Part shown: positions 44,407 through 56,226 of the stretch, piece by piece
How positions within the stretch are numbered: the first letter of the stretch is position 1
Layout: each line of letters starts with the position of its first letter
Assembly: GCA_013368325.1 (NCBI GenBank)
Contig: JAACJK010000164.1
Location: 1,364,001 to 1,428,000 of the forward strand
Origin: Ephemerocybe angulata
Taxonomy: Eukaryota; Basidiomycota; Agaricomycetes; Agaricales; Psathyrellaceae
Direction: 5' to 3'
Length of the DNA stretch: 64,000 nucleotides
The notes under the pieces: generated by a model
The model's input: the letters and a program-made list of their open reading frames with translations, nothing else
Database searches by the model: none
Told to the model about the DNA's origin: nothing
Program-made: the position numbers and the translations under genes

Positions 44407-47400
44407 ATGCAATCACAGGCCTCCCCTGCTGGTTCGATATCCTCAAGAGCTTCCTTCGCCACAACAGGTTCGGCAGAGACCTCCGTCGACGTCATAAAAC
44501 GCAACAACCTGGTCTTCAGGAAGTTTGAAAAGACATTCAAGGACGTCAATGACCCGGCTTTTGCGGAAAATGCAGCCAAGCTGGCTGTGTGGTTGACAAG
44601 TGAGAAAGGGTACTATGAGGCGGCTCGTCCAGAGGTATGTGCTCAGTTTACCCGAACATTTGCAGAGTTTTTGATGTTCAGAGCAGATCGTGAAACTGTT
44701 AATGGTAGAATGAATCCATGGCCCCATTCTACTAGTTGCTCACCGACTGCCTTGCTGTAGATAATGCAGAATACCCTGCGGACAGCAGTAGGCGTTGAAC
44801 TAAAGCAGACTGTTCCATTCCCGCCGCAAGCACATAAGGAACACCCAATGAGTGAGGCCTACCAAAAGCTGGTTCGAACGGTTCATCGGCATGCCCATAC
44901 ATTCGTCGAATCTCGTTTACAAGGTTCGTTTTACTCTATCACAATGATTCACTGCGACCCAGCTGAACAGCGAGCCCGCACAGTGTTATTAAAGGGCTTG
45001 TTCTTTTCGGTTGACCTCCCGTATACACCAAACACAGGTTCGACAGCAGGTGGTCAAAGCACATCAGCCGATATGTACGTACTAAGCGCCAGCGCCTCCG
45101 GTTGCTTTGTCCTCTGACTCACGAAACCTTGGGCAGTACTTCTCCAGCTGCGACTTCTATTGTATCTCCCAAACGCCATGTTCCCAATGCAGTAAACACG
45201 AAGACGGCTCCTGCACAGGGAATTCCCGGATCTGTGCCCCCGCAAAGCACTGTAACTTCCCAAGTCCCGGAATCCAAGCCTCATGGTCCCATACAAGGAC
45301 AACCTACTTCGATATCTGGAATTGTAGGTCCCACCAGCACAGCCCAAATTCGCCAGTCTTCCCTTCAAGATGGACTCTCAATCCCGAAGGAGCCAGAACC
45401 GTCAGACAAGGTATGTTTTCATTTCATACTGAGCGTGTATGAGGTTGTTACATGCAGTCACACTCAATATAATGTTATCGCGTATCTAGAAACCCGGTGA
45501 CATTCAAACCAGTGCCTCATTGCCAAATCTACCGGGAGAAGCTGGCACCACGACAGTGAGGAAGAAGAAGAAGAAGAAGAATTCACTGGGTATCGATACC
45601 CTTGTGGAGATGGATCTCAAGACGTACATGGCGAAACAAGGCCAGGGTCAGACACCCATTACGCCCCAATCTTCCGCGTCTTTCTACGGAGAAGCGGGCC
45701 AGAGTTTCATTCAGCCCAAGGCGGAGGAGGTAATACTGCCTTCTGCCTTGTCAGGAGACTTGGGTCAGGGTCAATTGCAGGTTCAGCCAAAAACGGGGGA
45801 AACGTCCGCGGTTGTAAATGCGCCGCTGCCTTCCCGTGAAATCATCGAGATATTGGATAGTCCTGAACCGCAACATCAAGAACCCGGTCCGACGGTGATT
45901 GTAAAGAGCGAGCCTCAGGGTAGCCCCGTTATCCCGACGAAAAGGTTTACAACGACCTACGTCAATGACACGGAGGTTATCGATCTCACTTCGGACATTG
46001 AAGATGCCATGGACGTGGATCAAGCGCCCGTTCGCCTTGCGCCATCAATGGAAGCAGCCAGTGTTGAGATGGATGTATCAGAACCACCACCCACAGAATC
46101 GCAAGCGGCACCTCGGGATGCTTCACCATTCGAAGTGCGCTCGAGTCCCATTCCACAAACTGGTGGCGGGGAATCACATTTGCTCGTAGCACAAGTCGCA
46201 ACTGTCGCGTCCAGTAGTTCTATCCCACCTAACAGCGACCTCGAAGAAACGCCAAGTAAAGAGAGCGCACCAGCACCTGACACCACTGGGCCTCGTGGCA
46301 ATGAGGGCGATCTCAATCTGCAAGGCGAAGAGTTCGACATGGTCATTGATCCGGCGGCCGCAGCTATTAGGTATGTGTTCCTTTATTGCATAAATTGTTG
46401 CTCTGATGAGGGTCCGTATCGCCTGCTTAGGTCACCAGAGATACGACCGGAAAAGGCGTCAATTCAGCGGACGAAGGAATGGAGGAAGACGGCGACGGAT
46501 GAAACCAACAAAGCGGCTCAGGCCGACCAATCCATTGTCCCAGAACCCGCCGCCGTTGCGCGTACCCCGACACCCACGCCTCCGCCACAGATCGGACAAA
46601 CCAAAGTGGAAACATCGTCAAAGCAAGCTTCTCCGACAAAGGATAACGATAATGACAACGACGTGCACATGGAGGAGCGGCCGAGCGAGGAACAAGGTCA
46701 AGAACCTGTTCAGGCTGCTCTTTCACAGAGCACTGACGAACGTGAGTGGAGGATCGAAATTTTGCCCTAACACCCGACCGAAGACTGACTGACCTTCTTT
46801 TTCTCTTCATTGTAGCCATGCCTCCAGGGATCTATGGCTCGGATATGAGGGTTATCGCGGTTGAGCGCGGGCAGGACTCTAAAAAAGCGCGCATTGAGTT
46901 TGCCTTCCCTATCGACGAAGCCAACTATGCGCGAACCGTGACGTGGAAAGAACAGAAAGCTTCGCTATCGTAAGTGGCTCGCCTCCCTCTGTCTCGTCGA
47001 TCCGAAACCTAATTTATATTGTGCTCTCGCGTGTTCAGTGATCTTCGAAATGGCCTGTGCATCTCCCTGGCGTGTCATCCTATCACCCAACTCGAACTCC
47101 AGCAGCCCCTTTCGCCCCAGTTGATGTCCCTCGCCTCTACGTGGCCAGATGGAGGAGGTTTGAGTATGAAGGTCACATACTTGTCAACGGAGGAAACATT
47201 CTCTTTATCTCCACCTGTTTTATTGGTCAGTTGCTCTTGCCTCGCCTCATTGTCAACAATGTATAGCATTTGAAATCTGACCATGCATCCCGGGGTTTCA
47301 TTTAATAGATCACACCCGACTGCACAGTTGACCTCTCGATGTTCATTAAAGTCGGCGACAACAAGCTCCAGATCAGGCAGCACAAAGACTGGTCTGAGCA

Positions 47401-47569
47401 CGTGTTCGTCCTTCTGTCGCACCGGCCCACCGAGAAGCAGATCGAGAAGGTGAAACGAAAGCGGGAGGAGGACGATGGGTGGGAGGATTGGAAAAAGAAA
47501 ATGGCCTTGCCCATTAAAGTCGATCTCAGCAAGCTCAGTGCCCCGTTCCCAACCTCTAATTCCAATTGA
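44407..47569 (+). CDS. Unknown nuclear-type protein with SUMO-interaction motifs
   Basis: About 850-900 residues in ten or so exons; I do not recognise the family. N terminus MQSQASPAGSISSRASFATT, a structured-looking helical part (NLVFRKFEKTFKDV, AKLAVWLTSEKGYYE, LRTAVGVELKQTVPFPPQAH, LVRTVHRHAHTFVESRLQ), a disordered centre with a basic patch RKKKKKKNSL, then two motifs like SUMO-interacting motifs, IIEILDSPEP and EVIDLTSDIED, and VIVKSEPQ, which fits a SUMO acceptor (psi-K-x-E). The last third is conserved-looking: PGIYGSDMRVIAVERGQDSK, EFAFPIDEANYARTVTWKEQ, IITPDCTVDLSMFIKVGDNK, LQIRQHKDWSEHVFVLLSH, ending with a charged helix and stop at 47569. The whole pattern suggests a nuclear SUMO-linked factor, which is inference. 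One exon border region (46980-47040) is approximate. Confidence 0.7.
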
Positions 47570-48066
47570 CAAGCGACCCACCTTTGAACTACCTGAGCCT
47601 CCGAAGTGACCTCTGCTTGTCCTAGTCCTGTACATACACCGTCTCCCTACAATCCTAACTAATGGGTTCCATTCTGCCTGGCCGTGGTATAACTGAGGTA
47701 AACGCATATGCCTCACAATGTTCCGAAGGAGAGTAATAATATTGGCGCAGATTCGTACGAATAGTGGTAGAAATAAGTGTCCGTGGAAACCTGTTAAGGA
47801 GCGTGTGCGAACGAAGCCAAAGCTCCGACAACGTAAAATAAAAACGGGAATGAGAGAGGTCGATACGTAGCGATCGAAAAAGAAGCTAGCTAGCTAACAG
47901 CAAAGTATTGTCGTAGAAAACCGTAAGGAGCCGTCGTAGAGGCGGAGGAGAACATAAGATAGAACAAGTCTGACGAGACAGAGAAACAATAGAATAACAG
48001 TTCCGTCCCGTATATCCAATTAAAAGACGGAAGAAAGGGCAGTTTGAGACACGATCGAGACCGTGT
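47570..48066. other. Intergenic stretch between convergent genes
   Basis: 497 bases between the stop codons of the SUMO-motif gene and the Ede1-like gene. It has no gene that I can support. Confidence 0.5.
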
Positions 48067-51000
48067 TCAAGAAGCAGTGGCGAGAAGACTGTTCAAGGCA
48101 CGCTGAACGTCATAGCTGTGCTTTTCAAGGGCAGCAACAGCCTGACTGCGACTAAAGCCCATCGAGGTAAGCTGCTTCACAGCTTCAACATCGTCATCAA
48201 CCGCAGGTGTCGGGGTGCGCTCAACGCCCTCTGCGTGGGGGCTCAGATGGGTGGGGGGAGGGGGCATAGGTTCATGCTGCTCCTTCTTGTCCTTCTTCTT
48301 CCTCCCAAATGGCAACCGCAACTGTGGAAACTAGGCGTCAGACAAAATGTCATTTGTGTACCCTGCAGTACAACGATGTAGAGGAACTTACGCTGATTTT
48401 GGAGTGTCGTGGGGCGGGCTCCTTTGCCGGCTTCTCATTGTTACCGTCCTTGGAGGACGAGGACGACAGCCTGGGCTTGGGCGAGGCGGCGCGGGCTGGA
48501 AGAGGGGGACGATCATTCAAAGGGGACGTCGGCCTGACATATGAGCTCGCGGGGCGGGGCATGACGACGCCCGAGAGATTTCTGGGGGAGCCAGATGGGC
48601 TCAGAGAGGGGAATGGGCTCGTCGAGCTTGAAGGGCCAATCGGGGGGGAGAGGGCCTGAGGCGACGCACTCGGGGCCTTGGCAGGACCGTTGAGGCTGGA
48701 AGCAAGGTCTCCGGAGAAAGTGTCATCGAAAGAAATAGCCACGGGTGCCTGGGCAGGCGCCGTCTCGACCGGCTTGGGCTCGGCGGGAGGCGCGGCAGTC
48801 TCAGATGCAGCGTTGCCATTACCATTGAGCCCTGAAGCCGCAAAGATGGCGCCGAAGTTCGTCTTGGCGGGAATTCCACTGACTTGCTGGGGCGTCTGTT
48901 GGACGGGCGCTGGGGTGAAATCCGCCTTGGCAGCAGCGAAGTCGAAGTTATCGTCGAACGCAGAGTCGAAGCTGAATTGCTGGGCAGGTGCAGCAGAGTT
49001 AGTAGGCGAGAGTTTGCCCAACGCCTCATCGAACACGTCGACGCCTGCGACGCTCACAGGTTCCGGGCTGGAAGCCTTGACTTCTACTGCGGCGGGCTTG
49101 GGAGACGCGACAATGCCATTGGCCTGCGAGGATGGGACGGGACCACCAAAGATATCGTCGAAGTTCGGTTCGGGCTGAGCCTCAGCCTTCTTCTCCTCAG
49201 TTTTGGGCGCCTCGGTGCCATTAGACTCTCCGAATACGTCATCAAACGATGTTTGGGTGACGGGCGCCTGTGCCTTGGCTTGAGCAATCGAATTGCGCTT
49301 GAGCTCGCTCAACGGCACTTCGTCTTCGTCGTCCAAGTCGCTGTCCGAGTCTGAGTCCGACTCTTCGATCTCAAGCTCCTTCCCATCATGGTTATCATGG
49401 CTAAAAGCCGCGTCGAAAGCAGTGTCGTCGGTAGCAGGCTTAGCCTCTTCCTTCGCCTCCTCAGTCTCCTTCCCGGTAATACTCTCTGGAACTGGAGCAA
49501 ATACAGACGTGAACTCGTCGATGGCAGGGAACTTGGTAGCTTCCACGGAAGGGGAGAGGTCGAGGTGAGCACTGGTGGGAGGGGTGTGGAAGAACTCGGT
49601 TTCGTTCATCGACAAGGTAGGAGACAACAAGTCACCAGGGGCCTCGAGGTGGCCGCTGGACACCTCGAGTGCTGCAGGCTTGGACGATTCGGGCAGATCG
49701 TAAGCCAGGCCCTCGATTGACTCGGCCTTGGCATCTTCCTGTGGCTCCGTCATGAATAAGTCCTCGCTGAAGATATCCGCCGGAGTATCGGATTGCGCGG
49801 TGGTAGGGCTGAAGCTTGCAAAGGGCGACTGTGAGCGCGGTGTTGAGCTCCCAGCCTTGAGACGATCGAAGGGATTGTTGCTCTTGATGCTCACGGACGG
49901 GGACGCTGCAGTGAGGTCAGGAGTGAGAGGAAGGGGCTGGGCTGCGGCGAACGAGAGCGACGAATCCACGGACCCGACTCTCTCAGTGGGCGCCAGCTCA
50001 AGAGAGGCTGGAGCGGCGCGAGCGACAGGGGCAGCCAAGGCAGCATCCAGGGTCGCGATCGAGGCATCCACTTCACTTTGTTCATGGGTGATAGCTGCAA
50101 CCTCAGCAGAAGCCTCCTCCAACTCCTTGTCCGCCTTGGCCTTCTCAGCCTCCTTCGAGCTAAGCTGCTTCTTCGCAATCGCGAGCAACCCCTTCTGCTG
50201 CTTAGCGTCCTTCTTCAGTTTCTCGACTTCGAGCTTCACAGCTTCGGCTTGCTGGCCTGTCTCTATCATGCGTCGGTGCAGCTCGCGGGCATCCTCCTTG
50301 TCGCGCATAAATGCGCCCTCAATCTCCGCCTTCTCCACCTTCAGGGCGCTAAGATCGCTCTCAGCACGGATGAGCTCTTCCCTTGTCTTCTGGATCTCTT
50401 GTTGCTGATTGGTATGCCTGTCCTTCAAGTTGGAAAGGAGTTGGATTTCACTTTCATAGGAAGCCTTTGCGGATGAAAGCTGCATCTGCAAGGATTGGAG
50501 TTGCGCGGCTTGGTTGGCAAAGTTCTCCTCAAGTGCAGCACGCTCAGCTTTGGTGGCATCAAGTGACCGTGTGGTCGAGTTCAAGTGATTCTTGGCGTTG
50601 CCAATCTCAGCCGATTTGTCTTGCAGAGGTGGTGACGCGGCCGCGGGCGCCGGTTCATCATCATCAAGGAGGCTGCGAGGCGAGTCTACGAAAAAGTAAG
50701 GGCGTGCCAAAAGGCAGGTTGTTATAGAACGACGTACGTGCTTGAGCAGTTGGCCTGAAGGGATCATGTTGAGGTGGCCGAGCGCCTGTTTGCTGGGCGC
50801 TAAGGGTAGATAAGCTGCCAGTTTGCTGGGCCTGGAGAGTTCCGAAGCCGCCGGTCTGCTGGGGAGCGATAGCAGAGGGCGGTGGACTGTCGTCGAAGGA
50901 GAAGAGGTCCTGTTGCGGTGGGGGCGCAGACTGTTGGGCTACCCGGGCGCGCATTGAGGGGGGGATGAGAGAGGGAGGTAATTGGGTAGGGATCTCGACT

Positions 51001-52272
51001 CCAATCAACTTCTTCTGGATGAGGTACATGGCGACCGCAAATCCGTCCCTGGTGAGGCGCCCATCGTTGTTTATATCGGCAAGGTCCCAAACAGAGGCCA
51101 GAATCTCTCCGGGCAGTCCTGACTGAAGCATAAAAGGGACAGCAACTTCGCCCTCGATGTAGCCAGCTTTCTGGGTATCTAATCCGTCGAACCAGGAATC
51201 GAAATTGGCTTTATCGGCGGCGGTTACATCCCAAGCCGGACCAGCGGGTTGCGCCGGTGTATTGAACGGACTGCTGACAACAGAAGGCCTTGCTGGAAGG
51301 GCTGGTGCTGGGCGAGACGGAATGGAGGAGACTGACATTCCTGTATGGTTGGGCTGAATCATTGTACTTCTCTGACCTGTTGACTGAGGCTGGATACTGA
51401 ACGTGCTATGAGCGGGGCTGAAGGTGCCGCTGTTTCCCGACAGATGTGACGCAACCGCACCGCCGGCTTGCTGGTATAAACCGGGGGGCAGGGAGGTGGG
51501 AATGAACGAAATCGTCTTCGACATAAGGCCGTTGATGAAGAACATTCCGATCGCGAAGTCGGTCGAGTCGAGGGCGCCGCGGTCTTGAGTGTCGGCCAAA
51601 TTCCTTGAGATGCTCGTTAAGCGGACCCGCAGTCGTTGTTGACTACAAGGTACTTACCAAATCTGTATGAGCTGGTCGGTGGGTAGTTTCGACTTTAGGA
51701 AGATGTCTCTGGCCTTGTCACCTATATGCCGGTTCGTTGGAATCAAGGGGACGCGAAGGAAAGCCTCTCATACCACTTAACAGCCCATTGACTGGTCCTG
51801 CGCGACGGAAGATGTTCTGGAATTTATCCCTGTCTTGAGGTGTCAAAACCGGGAACACGGGCAGTGGCGATTTTGGAAGCGACATTCCGGTGTTCTGGGC
51901 TTGAAGCGAGTTTATTCCTTCAATCTTTGCCAGGGGACCCGCTGCAAGGGATGCAAGTTAAATGGGGTAGTTGGTGGGGTCGCAAGAGGGCGTACGTTTG
52001 TCCAGGAGCTCCTCAGTGAGTTTCCGGCCTTGCTGGGTCCAGCCGATCAGCCTGACAGCCTTTGCAACACCTTTCTTGGAGAGCCAGCCGTTGTTCTCGT
52101 CGTCCGCCATCGCCCATATCTCTGCCAGGAGAGCTGGCTGGAGCTTGGCGCCCTCGAAGACCTTCACCGCGGCCTCGCCGGTGACGATGCCGAGTTTCTG
52201 GGGATCTGCATGCTGGAATATCTGGTGAACGAGAGTGGTCTCCGCCGGTGTGGGGGTGAATACGGACGGCAT
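48067..52272 (-). CDS. EDE1: EH-domain endocytic scaffold, Ede1/Eps15-like
   Basis: Early endocytic scaffold at clathrin-coated sites. Start MPSVFTPTPAETTLVHQIFQ at 52272. First EH domain: IFQHADPQKLGIVTGEAAVK, LLAEIWAMADDENNGWLSKK; a second partial block is LDSTDFAIGMFFINGLMSK; a third EH has WFDGLDTQKAGYIEGEVAVP, VWDLADINNDGRLTRDGFAV (Ca-binding-like loop), LPPSLIPPSMR. A long coiled coil follows (LKVEKAEIEGAFMRDKEDAR, KQQKGLLAIAKKQLSSKEAE), then a Pro/Ser-rich linker with NNPFDRL (an N-P-F motif that can bind EH domains), and at the end a UBA domain VEAVKQLTSMGFSRSQAVAA, stop at 48067. The order EH x3, coiled coil, UBA is the Ede1 plan. About 1,200 residues. It is divergent from UBE2C, 251 bases apart. 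Confidence 0.9.
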
Positions 52273-52523
52273 TCAGGCGGGGGGTATATGAGATGGAATG
52301 GTCGTCGTCGTGGTGGTGTCGCTTCAACTCAACACCTCCGCGCGATATGTCACGGCTCGCTGCCCCCGGGGCGCTGTTCCCACGCTCAAGTCCCATCAAC
52401 TCACGTGGCTGCGGGGCACGCGTCTCAATAAAGGCTCCGGCCAGACACAGTTTGACTTTCGCTTTCAACACCGTTTCACCGTTTCTCTCTTTTTTATTCA
52501 CGAACCTCTGCACGACCTTTAGA

Positions 52524-53425
52524 ATGGACCAAGTCACCTCCTCGCTCGCTGCCCGTTCTTCCCAGAAATCGAATGCCCCTGCTCCTCCCCAGCAGAGCGC
52601 AGGCAGTGTCACAAAACGGTGCGTTCTCCTCTCCAAATGTCGCGACTGGTGCGCTCAACCTACGCCAGACTTGGCAACGAACTTATGACTTTGATGGTGC
52701 GCGACTCGCCTACTCTATTTCAAACGCGACGCTCATTCCTCTCCCCAGATGTCTGCGTCACCCGGCATTGTAAGCCCAACAGTGGCGCTCGACCGCCAAC
52801 CTCCAGCCTGACCCTTGTCTCTAGTCTGCATTCCCCAAAAACGACGGAAACCTCTTTGAGTGGGTGGGGACGATTGAGGGACCCAACGAAACTGTGCGTG
52901 GTCCGACATCGTGTTGTTATTGCCGAATGCTCACCGGCCACAGATTTACGCTGGCCTGACGTTCAGGATCAACATTGCGTTCCCCTCAAACTACCCTTAC
53001 GTTGCCCCCGCCATCAAATTCGAGACCCCATGCTTCCACCCTAACGTGGATATTGGAAGTGGCGCAATCTGCTTGGACATTCTCCAGGTGAGTAATTCTG
53101 TGATTTTTGGCGTAAGAGCAGGAATAATGGACTCCGTTTACAGGACAAGTGGTCGGCGGTGTACAGCGTACAGACGATCTTGCTTTCCCTGCAGTCCCTG
53201 CTTGGCGGTATGTTATTAACTATCCGTGCCTGAGTCGGAGGTAACTGACCGTATTCCTAGAACCAAACAACAACTCTCCCCTCAACTCCGAAGCCGCATC
53301 GCTGTGGAGTAAGCCTCAAGGTGAGCATATGAGGAGAATCTACCGAGAATGCGACTAAACGAATGACAGAGTTCAAAGCTCAGATAATGAGGCATTATAG
53401 GCCCATTAGCGCCGATTCATCTTAA
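52524..53425 (+). CDS. UBE2C: Ubiquitin-conjugating enzyme E2 C (APC/C E2)
   Basis: E2 for the anaphase-promoting complex, giving ubiquitin to mitotic cyclins and securin. Exons 52524-52618, 52669-52696 (28 nt), 52749-52769 (21 nt), then 52825-52893 and later. Protein: Ser/Pro N-terminal extension with SAGSVTKR, then LGNELMTLMMSASPGISAFP, NLFEWVGTIEGPNET, IYAGLTFRINIAFPSNYPYV, CFHPNVDIGSGAICLDILQD (catalytic Cys in I-C-L-D), KWSAVYSVQTILLSLQSLLG and EPNNNSPLNSEAASLW. This follows human UBE2C closely; the N-terminal extension is a hallmark of that subgroup. The last exon ends at 53425. The two micro-exons keep the frame exactly (41 codons after exon 2, 48 after exon 3). Fission yeast calls this ubc11. 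Confidence 0.93.
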
Positions 53426-53867
53426 ACTGGCGTGGCGGGCCATCCTTTCTTGCATAATTTGTACGATAACATAGTGGAGTTTTATGCATCTTCCATCACA
53501 GTTAGATCGTTGCCTGAGGCATGAGCTCGACGTAGTACCCTAACACCGAAACCTGATGGAAAGTCATCCCGAGAAGGTATATTGTGCGAGCGGATTAATC
53601 ACAACGGTTGAAAGTACCCATGTGCAGTAGTTTCCATTCTTTCACTCACCATTTTCACCTTCCCCTGTGCCACATCCCTCAAGGGCCACATCCATTCGTT
53701 TAACCAGCAAACTGGTGCCCGGGCTGGCCTCATAAGCTAGCAACTGAACACTGTGAGTGAAGTACGGGTTGACAGGGAAACGACGATCTCGGTCTGACGC
53801 GGGGTACAGAGACGCATCCGACCTTCGTTCTTTCGGCTCTGGAGCATTCATTTACACATTTTTGACC
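53426..53867. other. Intergenic stretch, UBE2C 3' end to small protein start
   Basis: 442 bases with no gene I can support. Confidence 0.45.
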
Positions 53868-54241
53868 ATGCCTCGTCGCGCACCACCATCGGCCCTGCGA
53901 CTGGTTCCCGGACCAACGCCAGAGAGAGGGTAGGTCCCTGCAAAGACGTTCTTTACGTGATGGAGCACTGACACAGCGCCCACAGGTCTCCGAAGCATTC
54001 CCTCCCGTCTCTGCCTCGCCCTATCCACACAGCACCGTCGACTGAAAGGCTGAAGCGGTCGCCCTCGTCGTCTGGCATGATAGCCGTGACCCCGCCAGCA
54101 AACACGAGCAGAACGGCGCCAACAGCGCGATTGCGCGGGCCCTGGGATCACTCGGAGAGTGTTGGGGTTGTTATCGATGTATCGCTGCTGCTGGCTCCGC
54201 TTCAACCCGCTGTGGTGACGAGTGGACGGCAGACGGTTTAG
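53868..54241 (+). CDS. Predicted small Ser/Pro-rich protein of unknown function
   Basis: Two exons (53868-53929 and 53986-54241) with a 56-nt intron (GTAGGT donor, CCCACAG acceptor) add to 318 nt, 105 residues, in one frame. Product MPRRAPPSALRLVPGPTPER, then GSPKHSLPSLPRPIHTAPST, KRSPSSSGMIAVTPP, RGPWDHSESVGVVIDVSLLL and ending SGRQTV. It has four S/T-P sites and basic patches, so it could be a phosphoprotein, but I know no family. Longer minus-strand frames overlap it and are more likely shadows. The support is only a clean splice plus coding-like composition. A pseudogene or non-coding transcript remains possible. Confidence 0.4.
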
Positions 54242-54385
54242 TCGTAGACATTAGGATTAGCTGTGAACAAGGGGAGGGACGTTTTGAATGACATTGACAA
54301 AGGAAATGATTGCGGCCAAATAAATAGACTGGGGCAGCCAAACAAGGGCGCATTCTTTCCTTGTAACGAGCTCTCGGACGACATA

Positions 54386-56226
54386 ATGACGACGTCTCCG
54401 CCTGACCTTTCCACTCTCTCGCTGTCCCACCGTCCCTCCCAGCAACGTCTTCATGATTCTTACGACTACGACCCCACCAGCGCCAATAGACAGTACCACT
54501 ATGCCACATCCCAGGGCCTCCCCCAGTCGCCCTACAATCCCATTGCATCTATGAACCAGTCGCCCCTCAAGGCAAAGCCCTTGCGTGGCACCCTGCCCCA
54601 GGTATGCTCGTCGTCGCGATCGCTCTCGATGCCGCCCAGGTGCTCACCCTTCGTCCCAGCAATGGCTCGACAACACGCCCCCTGATAATCGCTCACTCTC
54701 GCCCAACAACAACTCGGACTTTTCCTCCGCTGGCGGCTCCCCTCCCATTGGGCATCTTAACCCTCCCAACCTGTCCAGCGGTGCCTCGGCAGGCCAGATT
54801 TCCGACGAGGACGTTATTCCTACAGCCATCGTTATTAAAAACATCCCATTCAACGTAAAGCGCGAGACCCTGCTGGACATCATTGTGAGTGTCCTTCCGC
54901 CCCATCAGACTCGTGTTTTCCTGATCAACGGGAATTCCCCACAGGCTTCGCTGGAGATCCCGACCCCCTACGCCTTCAACTACCACCTCGACCAGCAGGG
55001 CTCCTTCCGAGGTCTTGCCTTTGCCAACTTCCGCCAGTCGGCCGACGCTGATGCCGTGGTCGCCGCGCTCAATGGCTTCGACGTCCAGGGACGTAAACTG
55101 AGGGTCGAGTACAAAAAGGTGCTGCAAGCCGGGGAGAAGGAGAGGATTGAACGCGAAAAGGCTATTAGAAGGATGCGTTCCATGCAGCTCGAGAAGGAGC
55201 AGGCCGTGCATGCCCAGCAGCAGCAGCAACAAAAGCTCCTCTATGAAGACTACGGCACTGTTGTGAACTCTGGCTTCTCGCGATCCTTCTCTGGTGGTGC
55301 CCAGCAGTATTCGCAGCAGCAGTACTCTCCACCTCCCATCTCGTCCATGCCTCAGCCCCAGCATATCTCCATGCCCATGCCTACTCCAAACCCTGCGCCC
55401 CCTCAGGCCGTCTCGACCCCTAGCATTTCCGACAAGTCCTCAGGCAGCAACGAATTGGATTTGAATGACCCTTCAACTTTAGAAATCTACTCCAGGATCT
55501 TGCTATTCAAGGACGACCCCATGCGCGATGAACTCGCGTTCTCCAGGACTCTTACTGCCAAGCAACGCAGGGTCGTTCACCTCATTGCACAGAAGCTTGG
55601 TGTCTATCACTACTCTATTGGCGAAGGCGAAGAGAGATATGCAGTCGTGACACGCGTCGAGCCGGTGAGGGTGGGTTTTTTTTTTCGCTTCGCATAATGA
55701 GTCGCAATGACTAACAGTCCAACAGGCACAGCAACCCCCGCAACAACCTATGAGAGCTCCGCATACCCTCTCCCGTGCACCATCTGCTTACCATCTTAGC
55801 CCTACGTCGGCTCACTCGCCCACTATACCCTCTCTTAGGGTGAAGAAGTCCATGCCCGACATGAAGACTCTCCATGCTCAAGCCCCGCGTCTGAACTCAC
55901 GCTCGTCCAACGGAAACATCCGCGAAGGTTACGCCACCATCGCGTCCCCGTCTCGCCGCGTCTCGACTGGCTTCGGTTCGCTCTTCTCCAACGGAAGCGC
56001 TTTCGGTGGCAGCGCGGTTCCGCCCGTGCCCAGCCTGCCTTCCTCTTTGAACACCTCGGGTCTGAATGGAGGTGGCCATGACACTGGTTCGCCCAGTGGC
56101 GTCGTTCGCCAGCCACGAGGACCGGGTGTTGGAGGATTCGGTCGTCGTGACAGTCGAGTCGGCGCGAGCGAGAGCCAGCTCTCCCGAGGCCTTGACTTGG
56201 GCACCCACGAGCCACTCGAAATCTGA
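54386..56226 (+). CDS. RRM-R3H RNA-binding protein, Pin4/Cip1/Cip2-like
   Basis: A cytoplasmic RNA-binding protein of about 550 residues; in yeasts relatives act in cell-cycle checkpoint recovery and mRNA stability. Start MTTSPPDLSTLSLSHRPSQQ; an intron follows at 54600; next QWLDNTPPDNRSLSPNNNSD, then the RRM: IPTAIVIKNIPFNVKRETLL (RNP2-like KNIPF), SLEIPTPYAFNYHLDQQGSF, RGLAFANFRQSADADAVVAA (RNP1 form), NGFDVQGRKLRVEYKK; a Gln-rich helix; then the R3H-type part YSRILLFKDDPMRDELAFSR, RRVVHLIAQKLGVYHYSIGE. A short intron with a poly-T run (about 55670-55720) leads to a Ser/Pro-rich C-terminal region ending THEPLEI at 56226. It fits Pin4/Cip proteins, but no FHA-binding motif was identified. 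Confidence 0.88.

Noticed and set aside
49728..50408. Long plus-strand open frame of 226 codons
   Set aside because: Antisense shadow of the Ede1 coiled-coil coding sequence; no independent gene features.
53852..54205. Minus-strand 117-codon open frame opposite the small protein
   Set aside because: Arg-rich product without recognisable features or splice support; the plus-strand frame has a cleaner intron and S/T-P content.
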